From the NCBI RefSeq assembly GCF_024323335.1, contig NC_066581.1, forward strand, positions 434,880,238 to 434,944,237: a DNA stretch of 64,000 nucleotides. The letters are read 5' to 3'. Numbering within the stretch: position 1 is the first letter of the stretch; every line of letters starts with the position of its first letter. The notes under the pieces are model-generated. The model worked only from the letters and a program-made list of their open reading frames with translations, was not told the origin of the DNA and made no database searches. Of this stretch, positions 9,862 to 24,962 are shown in pieces. The stretch comes from Lathyrus oleraceus (taxonomy: Eukaryota; Streptophyta; Magnoliopsida; Fabales; Fabaceae). Made by a program: the position numbers and the translations under genes.

Positions 9862-12800
9862 TGTAACACCTCAAAATTTGCCCTCCTCTCTTGGGACTAA
9901 GCTTAAACATATTGCATACATTTTTTAGGTCATTTAGCATTGCATATTGCATATCATGTGGTTACATTGTGCAAGCCACTATCCCAAGTCTTGATCAAAA
10001 GATGAGGAAGTCTAAGTGCAAGCCTAGGGTTTATTGACTGATCATGGGCCATCTGAGGATTGGGCTGTGAATTAGGGTTTCATGATTCTCAATGGATGTT
10101 GGTCTTTATCTTGATTGAAATGATACATCATTATCATCGAGTGTTGAAGCAGGATTCCTTGAGATTAGGGTTTTGACCACTGGTCAACCCTAATCAGTTG
10201 CATTGGGCCAATCAGGGCATGGTCAGGAGAGGGGGTTTGTGATGGTTATGGGGTTCATTCTATGATTATTTTGTGCTTATTGAGGCTAGGGTTTCACCCT
10301 TGAGCCATTTCAGTTGGAGATTGGGGCTTAATTTGATCTATGCATTGCCAGATTCATCTATCAGTTGGAAAAGTCAACTATGGTCAACTGTACATGATTT
10401 GATGGATTTGGAGGTGGAAATGAGTTGGATACACTTCATTCATGTTGGAACAAGTGTTATATGACATCTCAAAGCTTAAAAATGAAGGAGATCAAGTCAG
10501 GACAAAAACTGCCAAAAATAGAAAGTGACTTGTAATTGAAGTTTTCAAAAATGGAAAGTTTTTGACCTCAAAATAAAATGTTCAAGGAAGATTCAAATGA
10601 AAATTTGTTCAACATGAAAGTTGTAGATCTTGTTCTCACCTTTCCAAAAAGTCCAAGAACTTGAAAATCCCATGTATGGTTGGAAAATTATGGCTCAGTG
10701 AATTTCAGAAATGACCCATAATCAGGAGGCCATAATTTCCACATGGTTTGTCCAAATTGCAAGTTCTTTATATGCACAAACTCCATTTGACATGTACTTT
10801 CATGGTGCATAATTGGATTTTCTCAAAAGTGGTCAATGCAAAAAGTCAAATTTCAACTGAATAGTTAAAATGGACCAGGGGCAAAATTGTCCAACTTGTG
10901 AAATAATTGGAATTTTTGAGTGGGGATTTTTGCTACACTTCATAAATGGTATTTGAAAGTTGTTGGAATCATCATAACATGCATAGGCCTTGTGATTTGG
11001 AATTTGGCTTGTAAAATGAAATTGCAAAAATGGACAAAGTGCCACCACATAGTGAATTTCCAAAATACTCATCCAATGAGAGTGAAACAAGTTGCAACAG
11101 CTCACACATGTCATTTTGAGAGTGTGTGAGCTGTCCATGAGGTGGCAATGAGCTGGCATGGGAAGTTCCAATTTTGCCCTTACTTGAAATTAACCAATTT
11201 CACTAATCATTCCATTTGGTTAATTAAACATGGTTAAGTGGTGATTAAGCAATCATATATATTCATAATCATCATCTAATCATAACAGAAAAACACATTT
11301 CCCAAAATCAGATCTCAAATTCTTGGAATTCTCTCAAATTCTTCAAGAACACCAAAAAGCCAAATTCACCAAAACTTCTTCAATTCTTGCTCAAATGCGA
11401 AAATTCTTTTGGCATTGATCTTGATTCATCATCATCTCCATCTGTTTTTTCATTTCATCACCAATTTCACACTGAAACACGACTGTTCAAGTGGAGCTCC
11501 ATTCATGGCAAATCAGAATTTCGTGCATTAGGAGCTGTTTCACTCAAACCTAATCACATCATTCAACTCCTTGAAGCTTCTGGTCCATCTGTGTGTGGAG
11601 AAAGCGCACAAAGAACAGCAATACAACACTGCAATTTCCAGGTTTCCAATTTTTCGAATCTCAAGATTTGCTTGATTGTTGTATGCATATCGTAGTGTGT
11701 TGAATGTAGAGTCCAGTGATATGATTAGTTTTGATTATAGTGAACTGTAGCTCGTGATATTTGGATTTGAAGTTTCGATGCAAAACCCTAACTCGATCGA
11801 TTCAGAAGATTTAGGAATAGTTAGGTTAAATTAGGATGATATTTGAGATCCTCATGTTAAGACGGTTCCAACGAGTATTCGCACGGGAGTTTTGGTTGAG
11901 GTTCATTGTTCATCGTGTTCATAGGTTTCTGGAAAATTCTGAGTGAAAAACGAAGCAAGAGAGCTGTTTGATCCATAATTCCGTTTGAAAATTTGAATGA
12001 GCTGTTTCCCGCGGCCACTGTTCCATAATTACGGATATGCCATTAATGAATTTCACTTAATTATAATAATTCTAAAAAATTCTTAAAAAATCATAAACAC
12101 TTTAAAAAATTCATAAAAAAATTAATAAACAATCAGAAAAATGTGAGGATTTTTTCTATGACTTCCTAATTCCCTGTAGAATTTTGTTGACCTATTTTTG
12201 GAAGTTGTGCTAGGAGAGAATTTAGTTTGACCTAGGGTTGATTAACATGTGTGCAATTTTGATACCTTTTGCCATATCCATTGTGAAATTCTCATGTTTA
12301 CAAAGAAATTCTTGAAAATTTTTGTGATGATTGTAGACATGTTGATGTTTATTTACATGTAAATTTCATGAATTTTGGATTCCTGGTGTTTGAGTTATGA
12401 ATTTTGGAACCTAGGTGTGACAATTTGTGTCACACCTCATTATGTCAACTTGCTGGATTTATTTGGATGACCTAGACTTATTAGAATGATGTGAAATTTT
12501 GCATGGATGTTCATTGACATGTTAAGATGCTATGTGAATTTTTGTGGAATTTTATGTGGCATTTTCAAATTGATTGCTATTTTTCATCTCTGTTGGTCAA
12601 TTGTGCAAGCTTGTGTGACATAGGTTGGTAGATCTTATGTGAAATGCTCATATGGTATTGAATGAACATGAAATTTGGCTTGCTGGTTATAGACACATGA
12701 TAGAACATGATGCTTTTGGTCCCAGTCATTTCTTTATTGTTTTCATTGAATTATGAATTTTTGAAGTGAATGCATGTGTTGATGTTGTGATTTGGCTCAT

Positions 12801-14819
12801 ATAATTGTGTCTGTTTTTGTTGATTTTCATTGACATGGTTTCCTTTGTCCAATTAAGCTAAAATTTGACATGCTGGACCTTGATTATGTCCTGTTTAGGT
12901 GTAAATTATTTGAGGATTTTTGGAATTGTTTTGGTATGGATTTGAATGCAATAGTTCTGTTTGGATGTTTGGTGTTCCATTTGAACTAGTTTGATTTGTT
13001 TTGTGCATAAAATGAACATGATGAATGATATGGACATGGGACTAATTGTGTTGGCTCTTGTTTGACATTAATTTGACTTTGGTTAGAGATTGCTTGCTGT
13101 TTAGGAATTTTTCTTGCCTTTGGACCCTAGGCTTGGCCTAGTGGTCTAGTTTCTAACATTTGATTGATTTTTCAGGATGAAAAGGTGCAATGTTTATGGA
13201 GAATGATCCAAGTCAATTCAATTGATGTTGTTTGATGTTTGTACACTAACATAACTTTGTTTTGTAGGTTGTGAATTTTGGGCTTGAGCTCATAGCTTGC
13301 CTTTGTTGTGCATTAGTTTGTATAGTCTGACTGATTAATACTTGCTGTTTATTTTTGTCTGTCTGAGTACTAACTGTGTTTGACTGTTTCCAGGTACTTT
13401 TAGTTGCTCAGTTCCTTGTGAACTTTTGCTTTGCTTTGCTTAAGCAACTTGCATTGAGGTATAACTTCCTAACTTCATGTAGTCTGGAGACCCGGTCTGT
13501 TATTTGACCGGGTAAACTGTCTGAAGTCCTCCTTAAGAGGCAATGTTTGTGATTGTTTAGTATTGTGCCTAAGCAGGTAAAGTCCTTAATCAAGGCAATT
13601 GGTGGAAGATAGGGATATGCAATCTATCCCCCACTATTCAGTTGAGTCTTCTCCTTGCTCCCATTACATGGTTGTAGCATTGAGATCACAAGCCCAAGAT
13701 CTTGTGCAGTGCACATTGTGTCAGAGTCTCTGAGTATAGAAGGGTTCCCCCATTCTGGACCCATGCTCATTTGTCAGAAGCTCTCCCTGGTCAGGGATAA
13801 GAGCTGTGAGGTCTGATCCTCACTTCACCTTTCATCTGCTTCACCTTAGCCTCGTAATGGCAAGGTTAAGAGCAAACACAGCCCGTACAGATGACTTGCT
13901 GAGGCAGTCAAACCTATTGTGTGAGCCCACTTGTTTGGTTATAGTGCGTGCTATGTGGATATCTGTTTGAGATGCTTATTCTCATTTGATGTGTGCTTGA
14001 ATTATTTTGTATGCTTGTATGCTTTCTTCTTTCCTGGATAGGAGTAGTTTGCTTATGCAAGTAGGATAGAAAACTGAACTTAGGGTAATGATGCATGACA
14101 ACACTAGGCTCGAGTCCAGCTCCCTGGTAGTGTGTCTTCCCCTGGTTTCTGGCTAGTAATTCAGTCCCTTTCAGGGGAACTACATCGCCCTGATCCTCGT
14201 TCCAGACGAGGTATGTAGGCAGGTGGTCGTGCGAGACCACTCCGGGCACTTTTTTTTTCTTTTTGTGTGTGTTTACTTGTTATCTGATTGCGTGTTTTGG
14301 TTCGGATGCCGACGTAAGTCCAGTGATTGGCTGTCGGGCTCCACGTTTGCCCTTTTGAGTGTGTTTTGGTTCGGATGCTGACGTAATTCCATCGAGTGGT
14401 TGTCAGGCTCCATGTTTGCCATCTGTTTATGTGTTTTGTGTTGTTTGGCGTGCGTAAGCCGAACTACAGTGGCTCTGATTCTTGTTCCAGACAAGATATG
14501 TAGGCATAGGATGCGACGTCCTATCGAGCTCCCTTCTCTTAACCCCACCTGTGTTCCTTGCGTGTGTGTGTGATGTTTTAGCAACCTTTTCTTTTTTTAG
14601 AACATGGATCCCGTCGAGTACGACGGACGTGAGGGGTGCTAATACCTTCCCCTTGCGTAACCGACTCCCTTACCCTTTCTCTTTGGTCGCAAGACCATTT
14701 CCTTTCCAGGTTTCTCTGAGCGTTTCCTTTCCCTATTTTGGGATAAATAACGCGCAGTGGCGGCTCTGTGTTGTGTTTTTATTTGAGTCCCGCCGGTTGA
14801 TTTTTCGCAGGATGCGACA
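9862..14819 (+). repeat. Ogre 3' LTR, 4958 bp
   Basis: It starts TGTAACACC and ends GGATGCGACA. The solo LTR at 44765-49673, read in reverse, starts TGTAATACC and ends GGTTGCGACA, is of similar length, and has the same closing block (ggataaataacgc, then tggcg). This supports both boundaries. The LTR holds the promoter and poly(A) functions of the element. No gene is seen in it; the AT-rich body contains no ORF with recognisable similarity. Confidence 0.85.
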
Positions 14820-17800
14820 CTTACCAAAGGAAATTTTGCATTTCACTTCAATTTTTCAGATCCAATTTTCAACTTCCTTGGTTGATTATTGGACTCTAAT
14901 TCCTTAGACTAGCCCTATTTCCATCTCAAGAACAAGTTGCTATCAAGAATTGGGAAGGATCGTGATTCATAGAGCTGCACTTCAAAGGTTGTTATCCAAA
15001 CTTTTTCAATTCGAAACTCACTGATTCTTGCTCATTTCTTGTATTTATTGGCTCCTCTGAAGTCCTCTCATAAGAGGCAATCGATTGGTGTACTTAATTT
15101 TGTAAATCCATCAAGTTCAGTTTGAACTCCATGATTTTCTCTCTCTGATTTCTCTTTCTATGAGAGTCTAGAGGAGGAACCAATGGCACAAGGGTGATGT
15201 ACATCACCCCAGCTTTCCAATGATATGAGGATCGCTTGTTTTCATCAAGATTTCATGACCTGCAACTCTGGCTGGAGTTCATGTACTCGCCGGAGAAGAC
15301 GGTGGTGTACGCCACCGTCCCCTTGCCAGATTGAATGTGGACCGTGTGATTGAGTTTCCAGATCTAATCCATGCCATTCATTGTTATGACTTTTTTTTAA
15401 ATACACTGTGTGTCTCGTTTGACTGAAGCCTATGGTGAGCGCGCACATGAGGATCCTTGGATGTGCCACCTCATTTAATGAGGTTGATCCAACGCGCCAG
15501 GAATTTTGCTATTTTCTGATTTATCCATTTTATTTTCTTTATTTCATTTTATTTCAAAAATTCATAACTCTTTCATTTAAAATCCAAAAAATATGGGACC
15601 AATTGCATTATTTCCCTTTTTAATTCTAGTTTCTGAAAATGATTTTTAATATTTTTTTATTTTTCCATTTGATATTTTTTGTGAATTTTCTCTTTTCTGG
15701 TTATTTTTAATTCATTTTAAATAGTTTCCAATATTCAAAAAATGCAAAAATATTTTCTTAACATCTTTGAATGATGGTGAATCTATGAAAAATATTCTCA
15801 TCAATTTCTTAATTGATTTGAGATTTTTTTGAGATTTTAGTTCAATTATGTTATTTTTTATTCATTTTTAATTGTTTAAAAATAGTTTATGGTTTCCAAA
15901 AATGCTGAATTTTTTTGTCAAACTTTGTTTGACCTTTTTGAATTTACGATGATCCATTTGGACTTTTTTCAAGTTGATTTGAAATGGATTTGAAGTTTGA
16001 CCTTTAATTGTTTATTTTAATTCAAGTATTATTTTAATTCTCAAAAATACCAAAAATATTTTATTTGTTTCTTGACTTCTAAACTTCATCTTGGTTCTGT
16101 TTAATATTGTTTGACCTTGATTCCATTCATCTTTGGTCAATGTACTTTGCTTATTTCATTTGAATTCCATTCATGTACATTCTTATTCTTCTTCCTCTTC
16201 TTCTTTTTTCTTTTTGATCAATGAGTTAAAGATTGGTGGTTAGCCTTGACATATGAGGGGCTTAACCTTCCTTGATTCAAATCTAATTTATCTTGATCAA
16301 AGATCAAGTGAATGGCTTTGCATTGAGGATATGTTGCTTCTTGGTCAAGCAAAAAAACCTAAATCAATACAAGATCATCCTCCTTTTCTTTTGGCATGGC
16401 AAGTTGTAGGAGCTTGGCTTACTAGTCAAGGTCTCTAACTTGTGTTTGTTGCCTATAGTTTTATTGACCGGCCTCAGATAGGCGTGACTACTACATTAGT
16501 CCACTTACGATTGCTTAACATAGCGCTAAATTGCCTTATGGCACACTAACATTGACTATTAACACTAACTTTTAATTCAAGTCTTTAATTCTTGCGATTT
16601 ACTTTAATGCAATTTAATTTCTTGCACATTAATTCATTTGCTTTTGCTCTTTGCTCACTTGAGCTCATGTTTATGTTAATGCAATTTGCCTTTTGCTCAC
16701 TTGAGCACATAATTGTGTATATACTATTGTGCTTGTTTTGTTTTGATTGTGTAAACCAAATGCAAATGGACAAAGGACTTAGATTTTAGGACCTTACCTA
16801 AGCTAATTTAGTTTGAAGAGCAACTAGGCCTCATGCCTTTAGAGTTCTTAAAATGTCAAAGAGCAACTAGGCCTCATGCCTTTAGAATGCTTAAAGCTTG
16901 AAGATGAACATTGAAAGGACCAAATTCTAAACTCCCTCTTGTCCATTCTTTATTTGTTTTGTGGAACTTTTTGATTTGTGTGTTCTTGTGCTAGGGATCC
17001 CAAACATTTGAGCCAAGTAGGAGAACCATTGTCATGAGTATCCAAAGTGAGAGATACAAAAGCCATTGGAAGATTCCTAGGAGCTTGATTGTTATTTGCT
17101 TGATTGCTTGAGTTATTTGCTATTTGCTTGCTAATTCCAAAGGATGGGAGCAACTTGGATCATCACTATGATCTCATGAAGGGAACTCCATTATGGTCTT
17201 ATTTCTTTTCCTTCATCTTTGTATGTTTAGGACTTAGCCATTCTTCTTCTTCCCTCCACTCTAACCCAAGCCAAACTTTTGTGCAAACAGTAACCTTGTT
17301 TTCAAAATTAGAAACCTAAGCATTATGCTTTTGATTTTTTACCTTCTTTTCATAACACTTATTTTGACTTGAATCCTTAAGTCAACTTTGACCATACTTT
17401 ATGAATACTTTTCATTTGTAAATACAACTCACTCAATTGTTTTTGTGGTTTCAATGGCCACTTTTGCCAAAGCTTTTCATAAACATTAGCTATTAGGTTT
17501 GAGTTATCCTAGAGGTTGATATAATACTCACCTATATCATTAGTGATGGACTATAAGACTTCCATGCTTATTATAGGGTTAACCCCTCACTAGCATGTTG
17601 AAGCTCTCCTCACATGGTGGATTTGTAGTTTTAGGTTGAGTTTTCTCCCTTTGATAACAAAAGACCTTAAGGCTTTTGGACCAATCAATTCACCCACTTC
17701 TTTTGAGATTTTTACCCCGAACTACGAGGTTTTGATCCTAATCTTTTTAAGATGGTACGTAGGCAATGGGTTTATCCATTCAAACACAAAAATTGTAAAT

Positions 17801-18130
17801 AATTTGTACATTCTTCTCTCATCTCTCCAATCATGTTTGCACAAATCTTTTTTCACAAATACCAACCTACCTTACAACAATAGTGAAAAGGGCTCCCTTA
17901 GAGTACTAAGGATGTTTTGGGTGCTTAAAACCTTCCCATTACATAACCAACCCCCTTACCCAGATCTCTGACATTTTTATTAGTTTTTGATTTGATAAAA
18001 CTTCTCGGTTTTTGTTCGCTTTCTAACCTTTCCTTTGGATAAATAGAAGTGCGGTGGTGACTCGAATTGTATGATTTACTTTTGATTTAGTCAATAAATC
18101 TAAAGGTAACGAATACCCAGCTACACTAAT
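14820..18130 (+). mobile_element. Older Ogre/Tat-like LTR fragment
   Basis: The 3' part carries the landmarks of a legume Tat/Ogre LTR end: an accccgaactacgagg block near 17713, tacgtaggcaa near 17756, a gggtgcttaaaaccttccc block near 17919, and ggataaatagaagtgcggtgg near 18037. It directly abuts the Ogre 3' LTR, so the Ogre element probably inserted into it. No coding sequence is seen. The right end is approximate. Confidence 0.5.
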
Positions 18131-19084
18131 ACTCTAGATTGAATTGTTGGACGTAAAAGGGAATCACAGAAATTAATACAAATTCTGAAAAATCCAAATT
18201 AACATGTCATTGTAGCATAAAAATTATTGCACATCTTACATGGTGTTGTTGAAGTTTTGGTTCAATTTGTCCACTATGCCCTTATCTGATTGATGTCGAT
18301 GCTTGAGAGGAGGGGCTTCGCTTTGGACCCATTCCCTAAAACAACAACAACAACACAAGAAAGTGAAAAGATATTAGAAAAAAGAGGATTAGAGAGAGTT
18401 TTTAGTCTCTCTTTCTTCTTTTAATCCATTTTTCAAGTCTTTTTCCTAATGCCGAAATGTGACATACTACAAAACAGGAAAAATTAATTAAAATAAACTA
18501 AATTTTAAATTTTGCAAATGAAATAAAAACTTATTTGATGGGTTGCCTCCCACTAAATGCTTCTTTAAGGTCCTAAACTTAACCTTTCGATTTTTATGTT
18601 AGCGTAGCATATATGACACGAAAAACATATCATCCTTCTTCTTCCTTTTGTTTGGTAGGATATTCATTACTTTCATGAATTAAATATTTTTCTTCCATAT
18701 TCTCTTTAGCTTGATAGTATCGAACAAGGAAAAAATCTCACCCAATACTTCATATATTTCTCCTATTTTATCATCATTGTTGCTAGGTGTAGGACTATTC
18801 TTTTGTTGAAGATCTTATACTTGGACATCTACGTCTAAACAAATTATTGAAATTGAAGCTTCATCCAAAATGAGACAGTTTTCATCTTGCATTCTAGCTC
18901 ATTTCCCATATATATTTTTCACCTTTATCACTTATATCCTTACTTTTATTTCTTTATCAGGTGTTGTGCACTTTTCTTCTTCTTTCTCTTATTAAACTCC
19001 TCCTTCATTGACTACCTTGCATTCTTGTTTGAATTATTGTTCAATTTCCTAATCTCTAGGACTATCTAAACTATTTCCATTGAA

Positions 19085-19390
19085 ATCCCCACTAGATCTC
19101 AGTTTTAATGTTAATTGGCCCGATACTTGACCAAGTTGCATCTCTAAGTTCTCGAAGGATGCTTCCAAGCCCCTTCACAAGGATTTTTGCTACTTGTTGA
19201 TTTTCTGGAAATTGAGTTTAGTAATCTTTATGAATCGGGTCAAGGTTTCTTTTAATTGAGATGATGAATCCTCCTCCCATAATTGCATAGTGTTGATGTA
19301 AGGTTTTGGTTCAAAATAATTTCCCAAAAGCTTTTGAATTAGAGTTTCTGCTCCACGTTCCTTTGTATAAGCTATGAACTTTTCTAACAT
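19085..19390 (-). pseudogene. Athila-like gag C-terminal remnant
   Basis: The minus-strand reading gives a stretch with a LKETLTRFI motif and, after a stop at about 19190, a NLEMQLGQVSGQL motif. These match the conserved tail of Athila-type Gag, where a SLRNLE-QVGQ motif is common. Stops and frame changes show it is dead. Confidence 0.5.
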
Positions 19391-19612
19391 AACAACTAGT
19401 TCCTATTGCATGATTTTCTTGACCTTGCATCCAAACAAAAAGGAAATACCTTCGTAGAACTGCACTAGAATTTTTTTTTAAACAAGAATAGAACAAAAAG
19501 AAAAAGAAATAGAAAATAAAAAGTAAGAAGAAACAAAAATAAAATATTTACAAATGAAATATTTACAAAGAAAAACAAAAATAAAAATAAAAAACTAAAT
19601 GTTGCACAAGCG

Positions 19613-19630
19613 TCCACGGTAACGGTGCCA
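19613..19630 (-). promoter_or_regulatory. Primer-binding site like tRNA-Asp type (antisense)
   Basis: The minus strand reads TGGCACCGTTACCGTGGA, close to the TGGCGCCGTTGCCGGGGA site known for Athila and related gypsy elements. It fixes the orientation: LTR to the right, gag to the left. Confidence 0.6.
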
Positions 19631-20599
19631 AAAACTTGATGACTTTTTGTGCAATGTATAAAAACTAGTAAAATGGGGGGATGGGTTCGAGTTTTAATGC
19701 GAAAAGTAAATAAGAGATTAAACAAAATTATGAAAGTGGCCACGTTGTGTTTTAGAATCCCTTATTTCTCTATTGTTTATGTTTTGTGCCTTGTATAAAT
19801 GATCTTTTGAATATAACCCCATGATGAATTAAAAAAGCCTTTATAACCAATCTCTCACGAAATAGCTCAATAATCACTACACAGAGCTTCCTATTCCTAG
19901 TCCACCAGCATAAGAAGGATTAGGCGATGCACATAACGTTAATTCCCTATGCCACTACTCGGGGTCTCCTATTGCTATTCAACCAGCGTAAGTATAACAA
20001 TTTTCCTAGGTCCAACACATAGGCTAAGGGTCAGTATTCCCTATGTGCCCAAAATTAATTTAAAAGAGTATCTCACATAAAAAGCATTAAGAACAATAAG
20101 CAATTGAATGGCATTATAGATGAAAAGGTTCATAGAAAGTCAAATCAATATATTACCCAACAATATTGAAATAAGCTCATCATATCACAGTCTAACCTAG
20201 AGGATCTTAGCTACTCATAATTTAGATTACAGTACCATAATTGATAGATGAAAATAACATATGAACTCCTTTGAATTAATGGCCTCCAATGGCTTCAAAT
20301 GCCCTAAATATCTCATTTGATGCTCTCTAAATCGTGCTTTACTCTCCAATTTTCATAACCCTTATTAAAGTGAAAAAAATCCCCTTAAAAAGAGCTTAGA
20401 ATGGATCAGGTGCGTCAGAAAAATCCTAGAAAAAGGGACAATCGCGCACGTGATGACATGCACTCTTTTTTCTCCCATTTTCACCGAAATTTTCACTAAG
20501 TCCACAATCTTCACACTTAGCTATTTTTTCCTCATTCTTTGGCCTTAATTCTTCATTTTAGGTGATCTTTAATCTGATTCTTCAATTAAATTTATGCAA

Positions 20600-21450
20600 T
20601 GACGAACTATCATCAAAGTGTTATGTACCTAATCTTTATTGGATCCTTGAGAATTAGTGGAACCTTGTTTACATTTGGGCAATCATTAAAAATCACCTTT
20701 AGGAACAAAGAGTCTCCTAAACTTGCATTTTTCAGTAGTGTAACCTTTCTTGCAACAATAATGATAATAATGACAATATAAGTTGTGAGAAGTGACCTTT
20801 TCAACAAAGTTATACCTTCTATAAGGATTATGATAAGGCATCTTATATTTAGTAGTGTCAATAGCAAAAGTGACCTTTGATTGTAATGCCTTATCCAACT
20901 TAGCTTGAAGAGTATTTACCTCTTTTTGACAAATGTAACAAGTTTCACAACCAAACCATGAAGGTTTTTTATCTTCATTTTTATCTTTTAGAATATCTAT
21001 CATAGATTTCTTAAGAGCTTCCATATTCTTTTAGTTTTCCAAAACTTTAGCTTCCAAGGGTGAAAAGATTATTTTGTTTGAAGCTAACTTTTTAAAAGCA
21101 TCAACGGCTTGTCTATGTAGATTTTCAAAAGCTTTTTGTAATTGAGAATAAGATAATTCATTAGTAGATTCAAGCTTAGAATTACTTACATTCTTCTTCT
21201 TCTTATTATTTTCCATGTATCAAATCTTGGCCGATTTGACACTTGAACTTGAGCTTTCATCACTTGAAGAATCACTTTCGCTCTCCCAAGAAACATAGGC
21301 TCTTTTAGACTTTCTAGATTTCTTGTGATGGCCTTTCTCTTTGTCTTTCTTGATCATAGGACACTGCGGTCTATAATGACCAACTTCTCCATAATTTTCA
21401 CCGGTAAAAATGGGTGCTCTATTGTACGCTCATTTAGGTTCGGTAGCCAT
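20600..21450 (-). pseudogene. Antisense copia gag remnant with internal deletion
   Basis: On the minus strand a Gag starts at the ATG ending at 21450 and runs into an FTGENYG motif. It then jumps straight into the second half of a zinc knuckle (GEVGHYRPQCP, about 21405-21373) and on to an acidic/Ser-rich region, a coiled-coil segment (21216-21031) and a Cys-rich tail (21024-20686). The usual 200 or so residues between N-terminus and zinc knuckle are missing. Stops are present at several points. Similarity is to copia Gag of the UBN2 type. Confidence 0.6.
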
Positions 21451-21974
21451 TTTCTAGTAAGCAAATATTGAAGCACAAAATTAACCGGAGCCCGTGATAC
21501 GACTTGTTAGATGATAGGTTTCGATCTAAAGGGGTGAATAGGCACAAGTTAAAAATTTAACAAAAAGCTGTTTTGAAAAATTTATGGCGAGTGGAAGTAA
21601 CCTAAATCGAATGTATAACTGAACCTCTATCGAAAAGCTCAAATATGTGTAATTGCAAGAAATGTATGATAATGAACACAAGTTAGATCACAAAACTATT
21701 AACCACAATCAAATGAATGCAATGCTAAAAGTAGATATTGTTTCCAATGATAAATCACACAAAAATACTATTGAGACAAATTATCGAACACCTTGTGTGC
21801 AATCGATTTTGTTTGGAAATTTGTATGGTTTTATTGATTTACAAATCCAATCACAATCTAAAGGATTGTGATCAACTCAATAAAACCTCTTTAAAATGGT
21901 TATCAAATTTTTTGTCCAAACGCAATGATCGCACAATCGATGAATTCAACAATTTGCAAATGAAAAATTAAAGA

Positions 21975-21978
<4 letters not shown>

Positions 21979-22019
<41 letters not shown>
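21979..22019 (+). repeat. (GA)n microsatellite, about 41 bp
   Basis: Uninterrupted GA dinucleotides inside the copia LTR. Confidence 0.95.
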
Positions 22020-22023
<4 letters not shown>

Positions 22024-22789
22024 CAAGGATTTGTTTAGGGAGTTACCCAATCAACCTTGCTATGGGTACGTCTTCCCTTAATTCAAACTCGAACTGAGAT
22101 AATGAAATTAACCTGACTTTGCAAAAGTATGTATCCAAGAGAAATGTAGAAATCCAACCCTATAAACCTTAAGTTTTATGTTAATTCTGATGCTTTTTCT
22201 TCCCTCGATCAAAGCTTGATCAAGTAACCCAACAATGCCAATACGATCCACCGTCTCACGCTACTCCTTTGTAAGAACTTCTCGTTCTTCAAAGCCTTCA
22301 CTCGATCGGATCCAAATTGAGAATTGTTATAACCTAAGATTTACCAATATGGTCCACTGTCCCACCCTACTCCTTTGCAATAACCTTCTATTCTTCAAAA
22401 CCTTCACTCGATCGGATCCAAATTGCATAATCTTGTCTAAAACCTTCAAATCCCATATTAATCTTGAAGGAAAACCCTACCTTGGTTTTCTTATTTGAAA
22501 CCTTCAAAGATCTCAACCCAATTTACAATTCAACAACCTAAATTGGATGTTACCAACCCTAATTCTAGATGGCATCCAAACAAAGAATGATTATATATAG
22601 TTTATTTGTGTGTATGCATATAATGAGGTTGAAGATGATGAGAACTCTTTTAAATCCCGGTTTTGTGTAGCTTTACTCTAGAACCTTACAAGAAATGATG
22701 CATGTATGAAGAATATATATCCATGCATGTTGGAGGCAAAAGGAATGCACAAGATTTGAAAAAATCATGAACTTTTGAAAAAAATATGT

Positions 22790-23100
22790 TGCATGTGTCG
22801 ACTTAAATAAGTCATGTGTCGACTTGTTCAATGCATGTGTCAATCTGTATAGGTCATGTGTCGACCTATGTAGTCAACACATGAAACAAAATCTACAGGC
22901 TTTAAAAATGACTTACATGTGTCGACCTATAACTTATATGTGTCGACCTGTATAGGTCATGTATCTACATGTATAGGTCATGTGTCGACCTATGCAATCA
23001 GCACATCAAATAGAAGGTACATGCTTTAAAAATGACTTACATGTGTCGACCTGTAACTCGTATGTGTCGACCTGTCTAGGTCATGTGTCGACACATAGAA
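22790..23100 (+). repeat. 124-bp repeats rich in catgtgtcgac
   Basis: The segment beginning catgtgtcgacctatg at 22855 recurs at 22979, giving a 124-bp period. Within it the palindrome GTCGAC appears many times. Partial copies flank both sides. Confidence 0.8.
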
Positions 23101-23289
23101 AAAATTTCTTATAAAAACTTGTTTTTAATGCATGAAACCTTTTCTAACTCATTTCAAAATGTGTTTATGCTTCCTAATACTAAGATGCACATTAAGACTC
23201 AGAGGATACCGTCCAATATAACTAAATGCTAAAGTATTCAAGTTTTAACACATACAAAATACATCTAATAGAAATTTACACTCACATGG

Positions 23290-24962
<1,673 letters not shown>

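Larger units (their letters stand above)
1..14819 (+). mobile_element. Ogre-type (Ty3/gypsy, Tat clade) LTR retrotransposon, 5' end outside window
   Basis: The order seen is gag-pro, a stop with a splice-competent gap, RT-RNase H-second RNase H-integrase, a long non-coding 3' region, a polypurine tract and an approximately 5-kb LTR. This order, the dual RNase H and the intron between protease and RT are hallmarks of Ogre elements within the Tat clade. The 5' LTR, primer site and the extra ORF1 known upstream of gag in Ogre lie left of the window. Both large ORFs are open without internal stops, so the copy looks recent. The target-site duplication cannot be tested because the left end is missing. 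Confidence 0.9.
18140..20590 (-). mobile_element. Antisense Athila-like gypsy fragment: gag remnant, primer site, 5' LTR piece
   Basis: Read on the minus strand, the order is LTR-like AT-rich DNA (about 20590-19640), a primer-binding site (19630-19613), then a decayed gag. A further block near 18540-18590 resembles non-coding sequence seen in Athila elements. No intact ORF remains. Family assignment rests on the primer site and short gag similarity, so lineage confidence is moderate. Confidence 0.5.
21505..23280 (-). repeat. LTR of the antisense copia element
   Basis: On the plus strand it opens with TGTTAG directly after a decayed primer site (about 21488-21503, resembling the reverse of TGGTATCAGAGC). 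It holds the gatctaaaggggtgaatag block common in legume copia LTRs. The far end is set at ttaca (23280) only from the TG/CA rule. It contains a (GA)n tract and the 124-bp repeats listed separately. Confidence 0.5.

Noticed and set aside
9862..14819. ORFs of 60-140 aa in the Ogre LTR (for example 11387-11695, 14482-14907)
   Set aside because: Non-coding LTR sequence with chance open frames; no conserved motif.
22790..23100. Possible CRISPR-like array of spaced repeats
   Set aside because: Plant nuclear LTR DNA; repeats are imperfect, spacing irregular and no cas genes are expected or seen.
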